The translations under genes and the position numbers were made by a program. Positions 17,557 through 26,322 of a DNA stretch of 64,000 nt are shown piece after piece (position 1 is the first letter of the stretch; each line of letters starts with the position of its first letter). Origin of the DNA: Maricaulis sp034670125. GTDB lineage: Bacteria > Pseudomonadota > Alphaproteobacteria > Caulobacterales > Maricaulaceae. The stretch is from NCBI RefSeq assembly GCF_034670125.1, contig NZ_JAXMOC010000001.1, forward strand, positions 620,001 to 684,000, given 5' to 3'. Under the pieces are notes generated by a model. That model was given only the letters and a program-made list of their open reading frames with translations, was not told the DNA's origin and searched no databases.

Positions 17557-20232
17557 TTACGAAGCGGCGAGATTGCGCAGCACGTAGTGCAGGATGCCGC
17601 CATGGCGGAAGTATTCCAGCTCGTTCTCGGTATCGATCCGGGCGCGGGCCGGGGCCGTCTTCACGGTGCCGTCCGGGAAGGTGATCGACACGGTCATCAC
17701 GGCACGCGGCTCGAGCGCCTCGATGCCGAGGATGGTGACGGTCTCGTCCCCGGTCATGCCCAGGGCCTCCCAGCTGGCGCCATCCTCGAACTGAAGTGGC
17801 AGAACGCCCATGCCGATCAGGTTGGAGCGGTGGATACGCTCGAAGCTCTCGGCGATCACGGCCTTGACGCCCAGCAGGCGGGTGCCCTTTGCGGCCCAGT
17901 CACGCGAGGACCCCGTGCCGTATTCCTTGCCACCGAACACGACCAACGGGGTGCCTTCGGCCTGGTGATCCATGCAGGCCTCGAAGATATCAACCTGCTT
18001 GCCGTCCTTGAGCGTGTAACCGCCCTCGACGCCGTCCAGCATCTTGTTCTTGATGCGGATATTGGCGAACGTCCCGCGCATCATCACTTCGTGATTGCCG
18101 CGGCGAGAGCCGTAGGAGTTGAACTCCAGAACCGGAACCTGACGGTCCTGCAGGTAGCGACCCGCCGGGCTGTCGGCCTTGATCGAACCGGCCGGAGAAA
18201 TGTGGTCGGTGGTGATCGAGTCGCCGAACAGGCCCATGATCTTTGCGTTGACGACATCGCCCGGGCTTTCCGGATCCATCGTCATGCCTTCGAAATAGGG
18301 CGGGTTCTGCACATAGGTCGAGGTGTGGTCCCAGGCATAGGTCAGGCCGCCAGAGACTTCGATGCCGCCCCAGGCGTCATCGCCCTTGAAGACGTCGGCA
18401 TAGCGTTTGGCGAACATGTCCGGGGTCACCGAGGTGCGGACGACCTCGGCAATCTCGGCCGAGCTTGGCCAGATATCCTTGAGATAGACATCATTGCCGT
18501 CCTGGTCCTGGCCCAGCGGATCGGTGACCAGATTGACCTTCATCGAACCGGCCAGGGCATAGGCGACGACCAGCGGCGGCGACGCCAGATAGTTGGCGCG
18601 CACATCCGGCGAGATCCGGCCTTCGAAATTGCGATTGCCCGACAGAACGGACGTCGCCACGAGATCATTCTCGTTGATGGTCTTGGAGATCGCCGGCGGC
18701 AGCGGGCCCGAATTGCCGATACAGGTGGTGCACCCATAGCCAACGAGATCGAAGCCGAGGGCATCCAGATCGTCATTGAGGCCGGCACGCAGCAGATAGT
18801 CGGTCACAACCTGCGAACCCGGAGCCAGCGAGGTCTTCACCCAGGGCTTGGTCTTGAGGCCCTTGGCCACCGCATTGCGGGCCAGCAGGCCGGCGCCGAG
18901 CATGACAGAGGGGTTGGATGTGTTGGTGCACGAGGTGATGGCCGCAATCGCGACATCGCCATTGGTGAAGGCAAAGTCCTCACCTGCGACCGGGGCTGAC
19001 TTGTCCAGCTCGTCGCCCTTGCCGTACTCGCTCTCCATGATGCGGGAGAAGCCGGCGGCGGCGTTGGACAGTTCGATCCAGTCTTGCGGACGCTTCGGAC
19101 CGGACACTGCGGGAACCACTTCCGACATGTCGAGGTGCAGCGTGTCGGTAAAGACCGGGTCGGCGTCGTATTCGGGACGGAACATGCCTTGCGCCTTGGA
19201 GTAGGCTTCCACGAGGGCGACGCGCTTGTCGTCGCGACCGGTAGCCTTGAGATAGGCCAGCGTCTCGTTGTCGACCGGGAAGAAGCCGCAGGTCGCGCCA
19301 TATTCCGGGGCCATGTTGGCGATCGTGGCTTCATCTTCCAGCGAAAGATGGTCGAGGCCGGTGCCGTAGAATTCCACGAACTTGCCGACAACGCCCTTTT
19401 TACGGAGCATTTCGACCACTTTCAGGACCAGGTCGGTCGCGGTCGCGCCTTCGGGAAGTTTGCCGGTCAGTTCAAAGCCGATGACTTCCGGGATCAGCAT
19501 CGAGACCGGCTGACCGAGCATGGCGGCCTCGGCCTCGATACCACCAACACCCCAGCCCAGAACGGCGAGGCCGTTGATCATGGTGGTGTGGCTGTCGGTG
19601 CCGACACAGGTGTCCGGATAGGCGATGGTTTCGCCGTTCTCGTCCTTGGTCCAGACGGCCTGGGCGAGGTTTTCCAGATTGACCTGGTGGATGATGCCGG
19701 TTCCAGGCGGGACAACGCGGAAATTGTCAAACGCCTTGGCGCCCCATTTGAGGAATTTGTAGCGCTCGCCATTGCGCTCGTATTCGCGTTCGACATTCTT
19801 GGCGAAGCTGTTGGCCTGACCGAAATTATCGACCATGACCGAGTGGTCGATCACGAGGTCGACCGGAACCTGCGGGTTGATGCGGTCCGGGTCTGCACCG
19901 AGCTTGGTCGCGGCGTCGCGCATGGCGGCCAGGTCGACCACAGCCGGCACGCCGGTGAAGTCCTGCATGACCACGCGGGCCGGGCGATAGGCGATCTCAT
20001 GGGTCGATTTGCGGGTCGTCAGCCATTCGGCCATCGCCTCGATATCGGCCTTGGTGACGGTCTTGCCGTCTTCAAAGCGAAGCAGGTTTTCCAGAAGCAC
20101 TTTCAGCGAGCCCGGCAGTCGGGACACCCCGGCCAACCCGTTCGCCTCGGCGACCTTCAGGTCATAATAGGCATAGGTCTCACCGGCAGCGGTGAGGGTG
20201 CGTTTGCAGGAAAAACTGTCGAGAGAGGCCAT
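17557..20232 (-). CDS. acnA: Aconitate hydratase A
   Basis: 891 residues from ATG at 20232 with GAGGAC upstream. It isomerises citrate and isocitrate in the TCA cycle. The [4Fe-4S] ligands are in TSCTNTSNP and GYGCTTCIGNSG, and the swivelling C-terminal domain has YGTGSSRDWAAKG. Full length and no broken motif. Iron-responsive RNA-binding (IRP-like) activity is a family possibility only. Large open frames on the opposite strand are compositional shadows. It is divergent from ccmA, with a 160-base shared upstream region. Confidence 0.97.
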   Translation of the reverse strand: MASLDSFSCKRTLTAAGETYAYYDLKVAEANGLAGVSRLPGSLKVLLENLLRFEDGKTVTKADIEAMAEWLTTRKSTHEIAYRPARVVMQDFTGVPAVVDLAAMRDAATKLGADPDRINPQVPVDLVIDHSVMVDNFGQANSFAKNVEREYERNGERYKFLKWGAKAFDNFRVVPPGTGIIHQVNLENLAQAVWTKDENGETIAYPDTCVGTDSHTTMINGLAVLGWGVGGIEAEAAMLGQPVSMLIPEVIGFELTGKLPEGATATDLVLKVVEMLRKKGVVGKFVEFYGTGLDHLSLEDEATIANMAPEYGATCGFFPVDNETLAYLKATGRDDKRVALVEAYSKAQGMFRPEYDADPVFTDTLHLDMSEVVPAVSGPKRPQDWIELSNAAAGFSRIMESEYGKGDELDKSAPVAGEDFAFTNGDVAIAAITSCTNTSNPSVMLGAGLLARNAVAKGLKTKPWVKTSLAPGSQVVTDYLLRAGLNDDLDALGFDLVGYGCTTCIGNSGPLPPAISKTINENDLVATSVLSGNRNFEGRISPDVRANYLASPPLVVAYALAGSMKVNLVTDPLGQDQDGNDVYLKDIWPSSAEIAEVVRTSVTPDMFAKRYADVFKGDDAWGGIEVSGGLTYAWDHTSTYVQNPPYFEGMTMDPESPGDVVNAKIMGLFGDSITTDHISPAGSIKADSPAGRYLQDRQVPVLEFNSYGSRRGNHEVMMRGTFANIRIKNKMLDGVEGGYTLKDGKQVDIFEACMDHQAEGTPLVVFGGKEYGTGSSRDWAAKGTRLLGVKAVIAESFERIHRSNLIGMGVLPLQFEDGASWEALGMTGDETVTILGIEALEPRAVMTVSITFPDGTVKTAPARARIDTENELEYFRHGGILHYVLRNLAAS

Positions 20233-20393
20233 ATGGGTCGTCCTCATGGGGTCAGGGGTGAAATACCCGGTGGGGAGGTCGGCCGCAGTTTACGGCCACA
20301 TGTTTTGGCGGGTTTTAGCCGGACATTCGGTTTGCTGCAATGCGGCGTTGCGCGCGTTGACGGATGGGGTGCGGTCAGGCGACATGCAAGGTG

Positions 20394-21047
20394 ATGCTGA
20401 CCACGACCGCAATATTCCCTGACTTGCCGGCCTTTCGACCCGAGAAAACACGGGTTTCCGGCCTGTCATTGAGCCGTGGCGACCTCACGTTGGTCCGCGA
20501 TTTCAGCCTTGATCTGGGTCCGGGCGAGGCCGTGCTGATGAGCGGCCCCAATGGGACGGGGAAGACCACGCTCCTGCGGGCGATCGCCGGATTCGTTCGT
20601 CCTGATGAGGGCCGGGTCAGTTTCGGCGCAGGTCCTGAGCCGGCCAGTTCCGCTGATTGTGTCGCCTGGTTGGGCCATGCTGACGGCCTCAAATCCGTCG
20701 AAACGCCGCGCCAGGCGCTGCGTTTCTGGGCGCAGATGGGCGGTCAGGGCCGCAGCGCGATCCTGCCACTGTTGCGCGCGATGGCCATTGAAAGCCTGAT
20801 TGACAGGCCGGTCAGTCGTCTGTCGCGCGGCCAACAGCGGCGTTGTGCTCTGGTGCGGGTCGCCCTGGCCAACCGGCCGGTCTGGCTGCTGGACGAACCG
20901 GCCGGCCCGCTTGATGGCGGTGGCCGGACGCGCTTGGCTGACCTTGTCGCCTGGCATCGTTCACGCGGCGGCAGTGTGATCGCAGCGACCCATCAGTTAT
21001 TGGACTGGTCCGACGCCCGACGGATCGATCTGGGAGCCCATCGATGA
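20394..21047 (+). CDS. ccmA: Heme exporter ATP-binding protein CcmA
   Basis: About 217 residues. ABC ATPase with Walker A GPNGTGKTT, signature LSRGQQRR, Walker B VWLLDEPAG and the switch His in AATHQ. It powers the CcmABCD complex that releases holo-CcmE during cytochrome c maturation. The start is uncertain: ATG 20394 is preferred, ATG 20364 is in frame, and neither has a well-spaced ribosome site. The stop overlaps the ccmB start as ATGA. It is first in a five-gene ccm unit. Confidence 0.92.
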   Translation: MLTTTAIFPDLPAFRPEKTRVSGLSLSRGDLTLVRDFSLDLGPGEAVLMSGPNGTGKTTLLRAIAGFVRPDEGRVSFGAGPEPASSADCVAWLGHADGLKSVETPRQALRFWAQMGGQGRSAILPLLRAMAIESLIDRPVSRLSRGQQRRCALVRVALANRPVWLLDEPAGPLDGGGRTRLADLVAWHRSRGGSVIAATHQLLDWSDARRIDLGAHR

Positions 21048-21712
21048 GCGCCCTTGGTGCCATTCTTGCCCGCGAGGCCCGATTGGCCTGGGCAGGCGGC
21101 GGTGGTCCGGCCGGCCCCGCGGCATTCTTTCTTGGCGCGATTACCCTCGCTCCGCTGGCGATCGGGCCGGCCGCAGATTTGCTGGTCGCGGTGGGGCCCG
21201 GCATCATGGGGTTTGCTGCCTTGCTGTCCGTCCTGCAGTCGGCGGACCGCCTGTTTGGCGATGATCATGTCGATGGCACCGCCGAGCTCTACCTCCTGAG
21301 CGGCGTATCGCTGCCCGGGCTCGTCCTGGCCAAAGTCCTGGGCCAGGCGAGCGCGACGCTGTGGCCCTTGCCGGTTATCGGCCTGTTTGGTGCCTTGATG
21401 TATGGCGTCCCCGTGTTGCCGGCGTGTGTGGGAGCCCTGGCCCTGCTGGCGGCCATCCCGGCCCTGTCCTTGATTGCGGGTTTCGCCGGTGCCCTGGCGG
21501 CGGGCGTCCGGCGCAGTGGCTTGCTGATTGCGCTGATCGCGACACCGATGATGGTGCCGGTCCTGATATTTGCCGCCGGTGCAGGGCGGTCGGCCCTTGC
21601 CGGTGATGAGCGGGCGTTGGCCAACCTGCTCCTGACAATCGCCGTATCGCTCGCGACAGCGGCACTGGCCCCGTTCGGTATTGTCGCGGCGGTGCGAAGC
21701 CGGATGGGTTGA
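21044..21712 (+). CDS. ccmB: Heme exporter membrane protein CcmB
   Basis: 222 residues with about six membrane helices, matching CcmB in size and in the conserved ADRLFGDDHVDGTAELYLLS region (residues 67-86), where CcmB proteins carry the ..F..D..dG.lE.l.. block. It forms the channel-like part of the CcmAB ABC complex in the inner membrane. It starts on the ATGA overlapping the end of ccmA, so the two are translationally coupled. A 53-base gap leads to ccmC. Confidence 0.92.
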   Translation: MSALGAILAREARLAWAGGGGPAGPAAFFLGAITLAPLAIGPAADLLVAVGPGIMGFAALLSVLQSADRLFGDDHVDGTAELYLLSGVSLPGLVLAKVLGQASATLWPLPVIGLFGALMYGVPVLPACVGALALLAAIPALSLIAGFAGALAAGVRRSGLLIALIATPMMVPVLIFAAGAGRSALAGDERALANLLLTIAVSLATAALAPFGIVAAVRSRMG

Positions 21713-21765
21713 TGGAAAATCGGTCGCAGTTGCCCGTCGGGCGGCGGCACAGTAAGTGAGCTGAC

Positions 21766-22515
21766 ATGCTGTCCTATTTCTCCAACCCGCAACGTTTCGA
21801 CCGGCTGGCCCGGACCCTGATACCGGTCTTCGGTAGCCTGACGGTGGTCTTGTTGGGGGTCGGGGGCTGGCTGGCCCTGCTCGGGTCGCCGCCCGACTAC
21901 CAGCAGGGCGAGACGATCCGGATCATGTATGTGCACGTTCCGGCCGCCTATATGGCAATGGCCCTCTATGCCGCACTGGCCGTGGCCAGCTTCGTCTATT
22001 TTGTCTGGCGACATGCGTTGGCCGACACCGCGGCAGAGATCATCGCGCCCATCGGTGCCCTGTTCACTGTGCTCGCCCTGTTCACCGGGTCACTCTGGGG
22101 CAAGCCGATGTGGGGAACGTGGTGGGAATGGGATGCGCGGATGACGTCGGTGCTCGTTCTTCTGCTTGTCTATCTGGGCTATATGGCGTTGCGGGCCGCA
22201 CTTGAGGATGCCCAGCAGGCCGCCCGCACCGGCGCTGTGCTGGCGATGGCCGGGATCGTCAATCTGGTGATTGTGAAGTTCTCGGTCGATTGGTGGTCCA
22301 GCCTGCACCAGCCAGCCTCGCTCATCCGTCTGGATGGTCCGACCATCCACGCCAGTCAGCTTTGGCCCCTGGTGATCATGATCCTGGCCTATTCCTTCCT
22401 GGCCGGTTGGCTGGTGCTTTACCGCTTGCGCAGCCAGGCGCTCCGGCGTCGGGCGCGAGCCCTGCAGCGTCAACGAGACCAGGCGGCCCGGCAGCGCGAA
22501 GAGGCCGTGTCATGA
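21766..22515 (+). CDS. ccmC: Heme handling protein CcmC
   Basis: 249 residues, six membrane helices. The tryptophan-rich heme-binding signature WGTWWEWDARMTS is present at about residues 122-134. The periplasmic histidines expected for heme ligation are seen in YVHVPAAYMA and WSSLHQPAS. CcmC loads heme onto CcmE. The C-terminal 25 residues are an Arg/Gln-rich cytoplasmic tail (RRRARALQRQRDQAARQR), longer and more charged than usual. Its stop overlaps the ccmD start. Confidence 0.95.
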   Translation: MLSYFSNPQRFDRLARTLIPVFGSLTVVLLGVGGWLALLGSPPDYQQGETIRIMYVHVPAAYMAMALYAALAVASFVYFVWRHALADTAAEIIAPIGALFTVLALFTGSLWGKPMWGTWWEWDARMTSVLVLLLVYLGYMALRAALEDAQQAARTGAVLAMAGIVNLVIVKFSVDWWSSLHQPASLIRLDGPTIHASQLWPLVIMILAYSFLAGWLVLYRLRSQALRRRARALQRQRDQAARQREEAVS

Positions 22516-22667
22516 GCGATTTTCTTGCCATGGGTGGCTATGCAGCTTTCGTGTGGCCAACCTGGGGCCTGTCCTTTCTCGTTCTGGTCGGGTTGGTGGC
22601 TCATGCGCTGGTCGAGCGCCGGGAGGCGCGGGAGGCGTTGCGCCGGCTGGAAGAGGACGAGGCGTGA
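22512..22667 (+). CDS. ccmD: Heme exporter protein CcmD
   Basis: 51 residues. Begins with the typical MGGYAAFVWPTWG segment, followed by one membrane helix and a charged cytoplasmic tail (RREAREALRRLEEDEA), the standard CcmD plan. It stabilises CcmABC with holo-CcmE. ATG at 22512 overlaps the ccmC stop (ATGA), and its own stop TGA overlaps the ATG of ccmG, so translation is coupled on both sides. Confidence 0.92.
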   Translation: MSDFLAMGGYAAFVWPTWGLSFLVLVGLVAHALVERREAREALRRLEEDEA

Positions 22668-23173
22668 TGCAGGTGGTCCGGATCGCAGCCTGGCTGGCCC
22701 TGATCGGTCTGATCGCGGCGCTGGGGTGGCGGTTTTACGATGACCGAAGCGCACCGGCGCCAACGCCCATGCCGGCCCTCTCCCTGACGGTGCTGGAAGG
22801 TCGTGACAGTTTTGACCCGGCCTCTGTTGACGGTGTTTGGCTGCTCAATGTGTGGGGCAGCTGGTGCGCGCCCTGTCACGCCGAACACCCGGTTCTGATG
22901 GCGTTGCGCAGCGAGGGGCTCGCAATCTACGGACTGAACTGGCGGGACACGCCCGAGGCGGCCAATCAGTTTCTCGACGCGCTGGGTGATCCGTTTGTTG
23001 CCGTCATGCAGGATGACAACAACCTGTCCATGCAAGCCTTGGGAATTGGCGGGGCCCCTGAAACGCTGGTCATTGCCAATGGTGAGATCTTGGCCCGGTG
23101 GCCAGGCCCGCTCACTGCGGATGCCTTGCGGCAAGTGATCTATCCGGCACTGGACCGGGCGGCGCGGGATTAA
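22667..23173 (+). CDS. ccmG: Cytochrome c biogenesis thiol:disulfide oxidoreductase CcmG/DsbE
   Basis: 168 residues. One N-terminal anchor helix, then a thioredoxin domain facing the periplasm with active site WCAPC in NVWGSWCAPCHAEH and the cis-proline region GGAPETLV. It reduces apocytochrome c or CcmH thiols for heme attachment. The start overlaps the ccmD stop. The stop TAA lies within a TTAA palindrome shared with the convergent MarR-type gene. ccmE, ccmF and ccmH are not in this window, so the system is split. Confidence 0.93.
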   Translation: MQVVRIAAWLALIGLIAALGWRFYDDRSAPAPTPMPALSLTVLEGRDSFDPASVDGVWLLNVWGSWCAPCHAEHPVLMALRSEGLAIYGLNWRDTPEAANQFLDALGDPFVAVMQDDNNLSMQALGIGGAPETLVIANGEILARWPGPLTADALRQVIYPALDRAARD

Positions 23174-23787
23174 GCGCGGCTGGACGCGGCACCGTCGACG
23201 GCCGCCTTTTTCGATTTCCGGGCCGCTTTCTTGGCTCGGGCCTTGGATTTCTCCTTGGCCTTTTCCTTGGCCTTCTTCTTGGCCTTCTTCTTTTTTTCCT
23301 TGGCCTTCTTCTTGGCCTGCTTGGCTGCTTCCTCGCCCTTCTCCAGGGTTTCGGCAATCCGGCGCAGGGTCTCGAGGAAGCTCGCCCTCTTGTTCTTTGG
23401 GAGCGCTGACAGGATCGCCTTGTCGGCGTCCATCGCGCCGCGTGTCGCCGCGTCGAGCAGGTCACGGCCGTCGCTGGTCAGTTTGACGGCATAGGCGCGG
23501 GCATCATCGGCGAGCTTTTCGCGTTCGAGGAGCCCGTTCTTGACCATACGGGCGACCAGCTCAGCGAGCGTGGAGCGATCGATTCCGGTCGATTTGACCA
23601 GCTGGGTCTGGGTCAGGCCTTCTTCTTCGGCGGTCGCGTGAAGGACAGCGAACTGGCGCTGGGTGAGCTTGGCGCCGGCCATGGCCTTGGTAAAGCGTTC
23701 GGCTGCGAACTGCTGCGCCCGGTGAAGCAGGTGGCCGGGCGACTCCGCAAGATGGAATCCCTTGGTGTCGTGCTTGTCGTGCGCCAT
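23170..23787 (-). CDS. MarR-family regulator with histone-H1-like lysine-rich tail
   Basis: 205 residues. Residues about 15-150 form a MarR winged-helix: LTQRQFAVL, then LTQTQLVKSTGIDRSTLAELV as recognition helix and the wing MVKNGLLEREKLADDARAY. After residue 156 comes a tail of about 40 residues made almost only of Lys, Ala, Glu and Arg, resembling bacterial histone-H1-like C-termini. The tail should bind DNA or RNA non-specifically. MarR proteins normally have 140-170 residues, so the tail is an addition. The ligand and targets are unknown. It converges on ccmG with a four-base overlap. Confidence 0.9.
   Translation of the reverse strand: MAHDKHDTKGFHLAESPGHLLHRAQQFAAERFTKAMAGAKLTQRQFAVLHATAEEEGLTQTQLVKSTGIDRSTLAELVARMVKNGLLEREKLADDARAYAVKLTSDGRDLLDAATRGAMDADKAILSALPKNKRASFLETLRRIAETLEKGEEAAKQAKKKAKEKKKKAKKKAKEKAKEKSKARAKKAARKSKKAAVDGAASSRA
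23223..23325 (-). repeat. Low-complexity lysine-codon tract
   Basis: Degenerate tandem units of AAGGCCAAG/AAGAAG type on the coding (reverse) strand encode the Lys/Ala tail of the MarR-type protein. On the forward strand it reads as repeated CTTGGCCTT. Such tracts change length easily by slippage. Confidence 0.8.
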
Positions 23788-23871
23788 GACCGCCCCTGGC
23801 TGTTCGGGAATTCATCCTAAGGCGGATTTATAACGCGGAAATGACAAATGTCCGAGCACGGAGTGTCGGTG

Positions 23872-24519
23872 TCAGGCCTCGGGATCCGCAGGGGTTTTCG
23901 GCTGGTTCTTGAGGATAAGCGGCATCTGTGATGCGGCAAACAACACCGACAAGACCATCACGCCCAGCTTGGCGTTCGACCAGAAAGACTCGCTGAGTTC
24001 CAGAGTCGCGAACCATCGGGCGCTCTCCGGAACAACGCTGTCCGTGATGTGGCGCCACATGACTTCGTTGAGAAAGGCCAGGAACTGGAACCAGAGCGCC
24101 CAGCGGATCGCCAGCAGCGTCCAGGCCTGGTCGGTCAGTTCGAAGATGTGCTTGAAAAAGACTTTCCAGATATTATGGCCGAAAGCGAGGCTGACGAGGA
24201 CCATATAGGACAGGAAGAGATTGATGATGGTCGGCTTGGCGTAGATGAAGATCGGGTCCTGCAGGAAAATCCCCAAGGCACCGAAGAACAGCACGATGAT
24301 GGTCGTAAAGACGAGCATGGGTGGAATGCGTTTTTCGATGCGGATCGACATCGCCAGCGCAATCGTCGCGGCGATCATGTAGGCGCCCGTCCCGATGTAG
24401 ATCGCCTGATCGGCAGCAAACATGCGGGCGACATTGTAGACAATGATCCAAACCCCTATCGGGCCGGCATCGATGAGGAGGCGCGAGCTTTGCTCGGACG
24501 TTTTCTGGGTCTGGGCCAC
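23872..24519 (-). CDS. yciB: YciB/IspZ family septation-associated membrane protein
   Basis: 215 residues, five or so membrane helices. Matches the YciB (intracellular septation protein A) family by the opening LIDAGPIGVWIIVYN and by KPTIINLFLSYMVLVSL, GHNIWKVFFK and the end RWALWFQFLAFLNEVMWR. In E. coli it is linked to envelope integrity and septation. The start is GTG at 24519 with GAGGAG six bases before. It is the last gene of the reverse run from the SDR gene down to here. Confidence 0.9.
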   Translation of the reverse strand: MAQTQKTSEQSSRLLIDAGPIGVWIIVYNVARMFAADQAIYIGTGAYMIAATIALAMSIRIEKRIPPMLVFTTIIVLFFGALGIFLQDPIFIYAKPTIINLFLSYMVLVSLAFGHNIWKVFFKHIFELTDQAWTLLAIRWALWFQFLAFLNEVMWRHITDSVVPESARWFATLELSESFWSNAKLGVMVLSVLFAASQMPLILKNQPKTPADPEA

Positions 24520-24540
24520 GGGCGGCTCCTCGGTTGCAGG

Positions 24541-25389
24541 TTACATGACCTGAAGTAATACGAGCCCCGCAGCGAGGCAGATTGCAAGCATTGTGCGCCG
24601 CGCACCGAAAGGTTCCTTCAGCACCAGCGTCGCCAGGATGGCGCCAAGAACGATCGACAGTTCGCGCAGGGCAGCCATGGGAGCGACGGGTGCATTGGCA
24701 TAGGCGTAAAGCGCCAGCCCGTAGGTGGCGAGGTTGAATCCCATGCACATCAGGGCTGGTCGGGTCTCCTGCCGAGCGATGGCCAGGAATGCACGGCCGC
24801 GTCGGAAGACGGCTGTGGGGAGAATGGTCACGCCGGACAGAACAAAGAACCAGCCGAGATAGATGAAGAGCTGCCCGGAGGTCCGAACACCCGCGGCGTC
24901 GATCACCGTATAACTGGCTGTCATGCTCGCCGCGGCGAGTGCAAGCAGGATGAGCTTGAGCTTGGGTTTTCCGTCCCGTTCGGGCCAGGCGAAGCCGATC
25001 AGGGCGGCGGTTGCCACGCTCAGCCCGGCCACCTGCCCGAGCGAAACCGTCTCGCCAAGGAAGGCAAATGCCGCAATGGCCGCCAGCGCGGGCGCGGCTC
25101 CGCGCATGACCGGATAGGCGAGGTTCATCTCGCCCTCATTGAAGGCCGCGACCAGCAGCATGTTGAACGCCCAGATCACGACAGCGCCGGCCAGCAAGAA
25201 GCGCCAGACCTCCCAGGGCGGGAACGGCTGGAACAGCAGCCAGGGCAGGATGAGGGCGGCCAGAAACCCCTGCGTCAGACCCCGAAAGACCAGCCGGTCA
25301 TTCGCCTTTTTGGTCAGCAGGGTCATGATCGCATGCGCCAGCGCCGAGCCCAGCATGGCCAGGGTGGCGAAGGCGAGCGAATTGTCCAA
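24541..25389 (-). CDS. EamA-family permease
   Basis: 282 residues with about ten membrane helices in two EamA repeats (roughly 5-135 and 150-280). Conserved features include the middle PVMRGAAPALAA and the late PMAALRELSIVLGAILATLVLKEP, typical of DMT carriers. The start appears to be TTG at 25389, three bases after the ftsY stop, which suggests coupling; ATG at 25353 would cut the first helix. The substrate is unknown. Confidence 0.85.
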   Translation of the reverse strand: MDNSLAFATLAMLGSALAHAIMTLLTKKANDRLVFRGLTQGFLAALILPWLLFQPFPPWEVWRFLLAGAVVIWAFNMLLVAAFNEGEMNLAYPVMRGAAPALAAIAAFAFLGETVSLGQVAGLSVATAALIGFAWPERDGKPKLKLILLALAAASMTASYTVIDAAGVRTSGQLFIYLGWFFVLSGVTILPTAVFRRGRAFLAIARQETRPALMCMGFNLATYGLALYAYANAPVAPMAALRELSIVLGAILATLVLKEPFGARRTMLAICLAAGLVLLQVM

Positions 25390-25392
25390 GCG

Positions 25393-26322
25393 CTAGCTGT
25401 CCAGTCCGGCAAGGGCGCGCGAGAAATCGCGGGCCGAGAAGGGTTGCAGGTCCTCCTCGCCTTCGCCAATGCCGATATAGTGGATGGGCAGCTGGAATTT
25501 CTCGGCGACCTGCACCAGGGCGCCGCCCTTGGCGGTCCCGTCCAGCTTGGTCATCACCACGCCGGTCACTTCGGAGGCTTCCAGGAAGGCCTGGGCCTGT
25601 GACACGGCGTTGGAACCGACTGTGCCGTCGAGAACCAGGACGACATGATGCGGGGCGTCCGGCATGCGCTTCCTGATGACCCGCACGACCTTGCGCAGTT
25701 CGTCCATCAGCTCGGCCTTGTTCTGCAGGCGGCCGGCCGTGTCGATCAGGACCACATCATGACCGTCGCGGTCGGCCTGGTCGATGGCGTCGAAGGCGAG
25801 GCCCGCTGCGTCGGCTCCGATTTCGCGCTTGATCACCGGCGACTTGGCCCGCTCGCCCCAGACCGAGACCTGCTCGATTGCGGCAGCGCGAAAGGTGTCG
25901 CCGGCGGCCAGGATCGGATTGCGACCCTCACGCTTCAGCTTGACGGCGATCTTGCCCAGAGTGGTCGTCTTGCCCGAGCCGTTGACCCCGACAAACAACA
26001 CGACCTGCGGCCTGGCACCGCTCAGATCCAGCCCTTGCTCCAGCGGGGCCAGCGTTGCCGCAACCACCTCTGCCAACGCTTCGCGGACGTCTTCGTCGGA
26101 GACTTCCTTGTCGAAGCGGTCCTTGGCCAGATGCTCGGTGACCCGCATGGCGGCGGCAGCGCCCAGATCGGCGGCGATCAGGACATCTTCAAGTTCCTCC
26201 AGCGCCTCGCGATCGAGTTTGCGCTTGGTGAAAATCGCGCTGACACTGTCGCCCAGCTTGGAGGAGGAGCGTTTCAGCCCCTGCGCCAGCCGGGAAAAGA
26301 AACCGGGCTTCTTCTCGCTCAT
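25393..26322 (-). CDS. ftsY: Signal recognition particle receptor FtsY
   Basis: 309 residues, the short alphaproteobacterial form without a long acidic A domain. The N domain (about 15-95) is followed by the G domain with GVNGSGKTTTLGK (P loop), DTAGR and TKLDGTAKGG. The start of the protein carries a hydrophobic/basic stretch (PGFFSRLAQGLKRSSSK) that should bind membrane lipids. It receives SRP-ribosome complexes at the membrane. ATG overlaps the mtaB stop by four bases. Confidence 0.96.
   Translation of the reverse strand: MSEKKPGFFSRLAQGLKRSSSKLGDSVSAIFTKRKLDREALEELEDVLIAADLGAAAAMRVTEHLAKDRFDKEVSDEDVREALAEVVAATLAPLEQGLDLSGARPQVVLFVGVNGSGKTTTLGKIAVKLKREGRNPILAAGDTFRAAAIEQVSVWGERAKSPVIKREIGADAAGLAFDAIDQADRDGHDVVLIDTAGRLQNKAELMDELRKVVRVIRKRMPDAPHHVVLVLDGTVGSNAVSQAQAFLEASEVTGVVMTKLDGTAKGGALVQVAEKFQLPIHYIGIGEGEEDLQPFSARDFSRALAGLDS

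Noticed and set aside
17494..18999. A 501-codon open frame on the forward strand within the acnA gene
   Set aside because: It is antisense to a complete aconitase with all cluster ligands. GC-rich codon bias makes long opposite-strand frames; the protein shows no domain and has a biased Arg/Gly/His composition.
23223..23325. A CRISPR-like or tandem repeat array
   Set aside because: The repeats are degenerate lysine codons inside a gene, with no spacer pattern.
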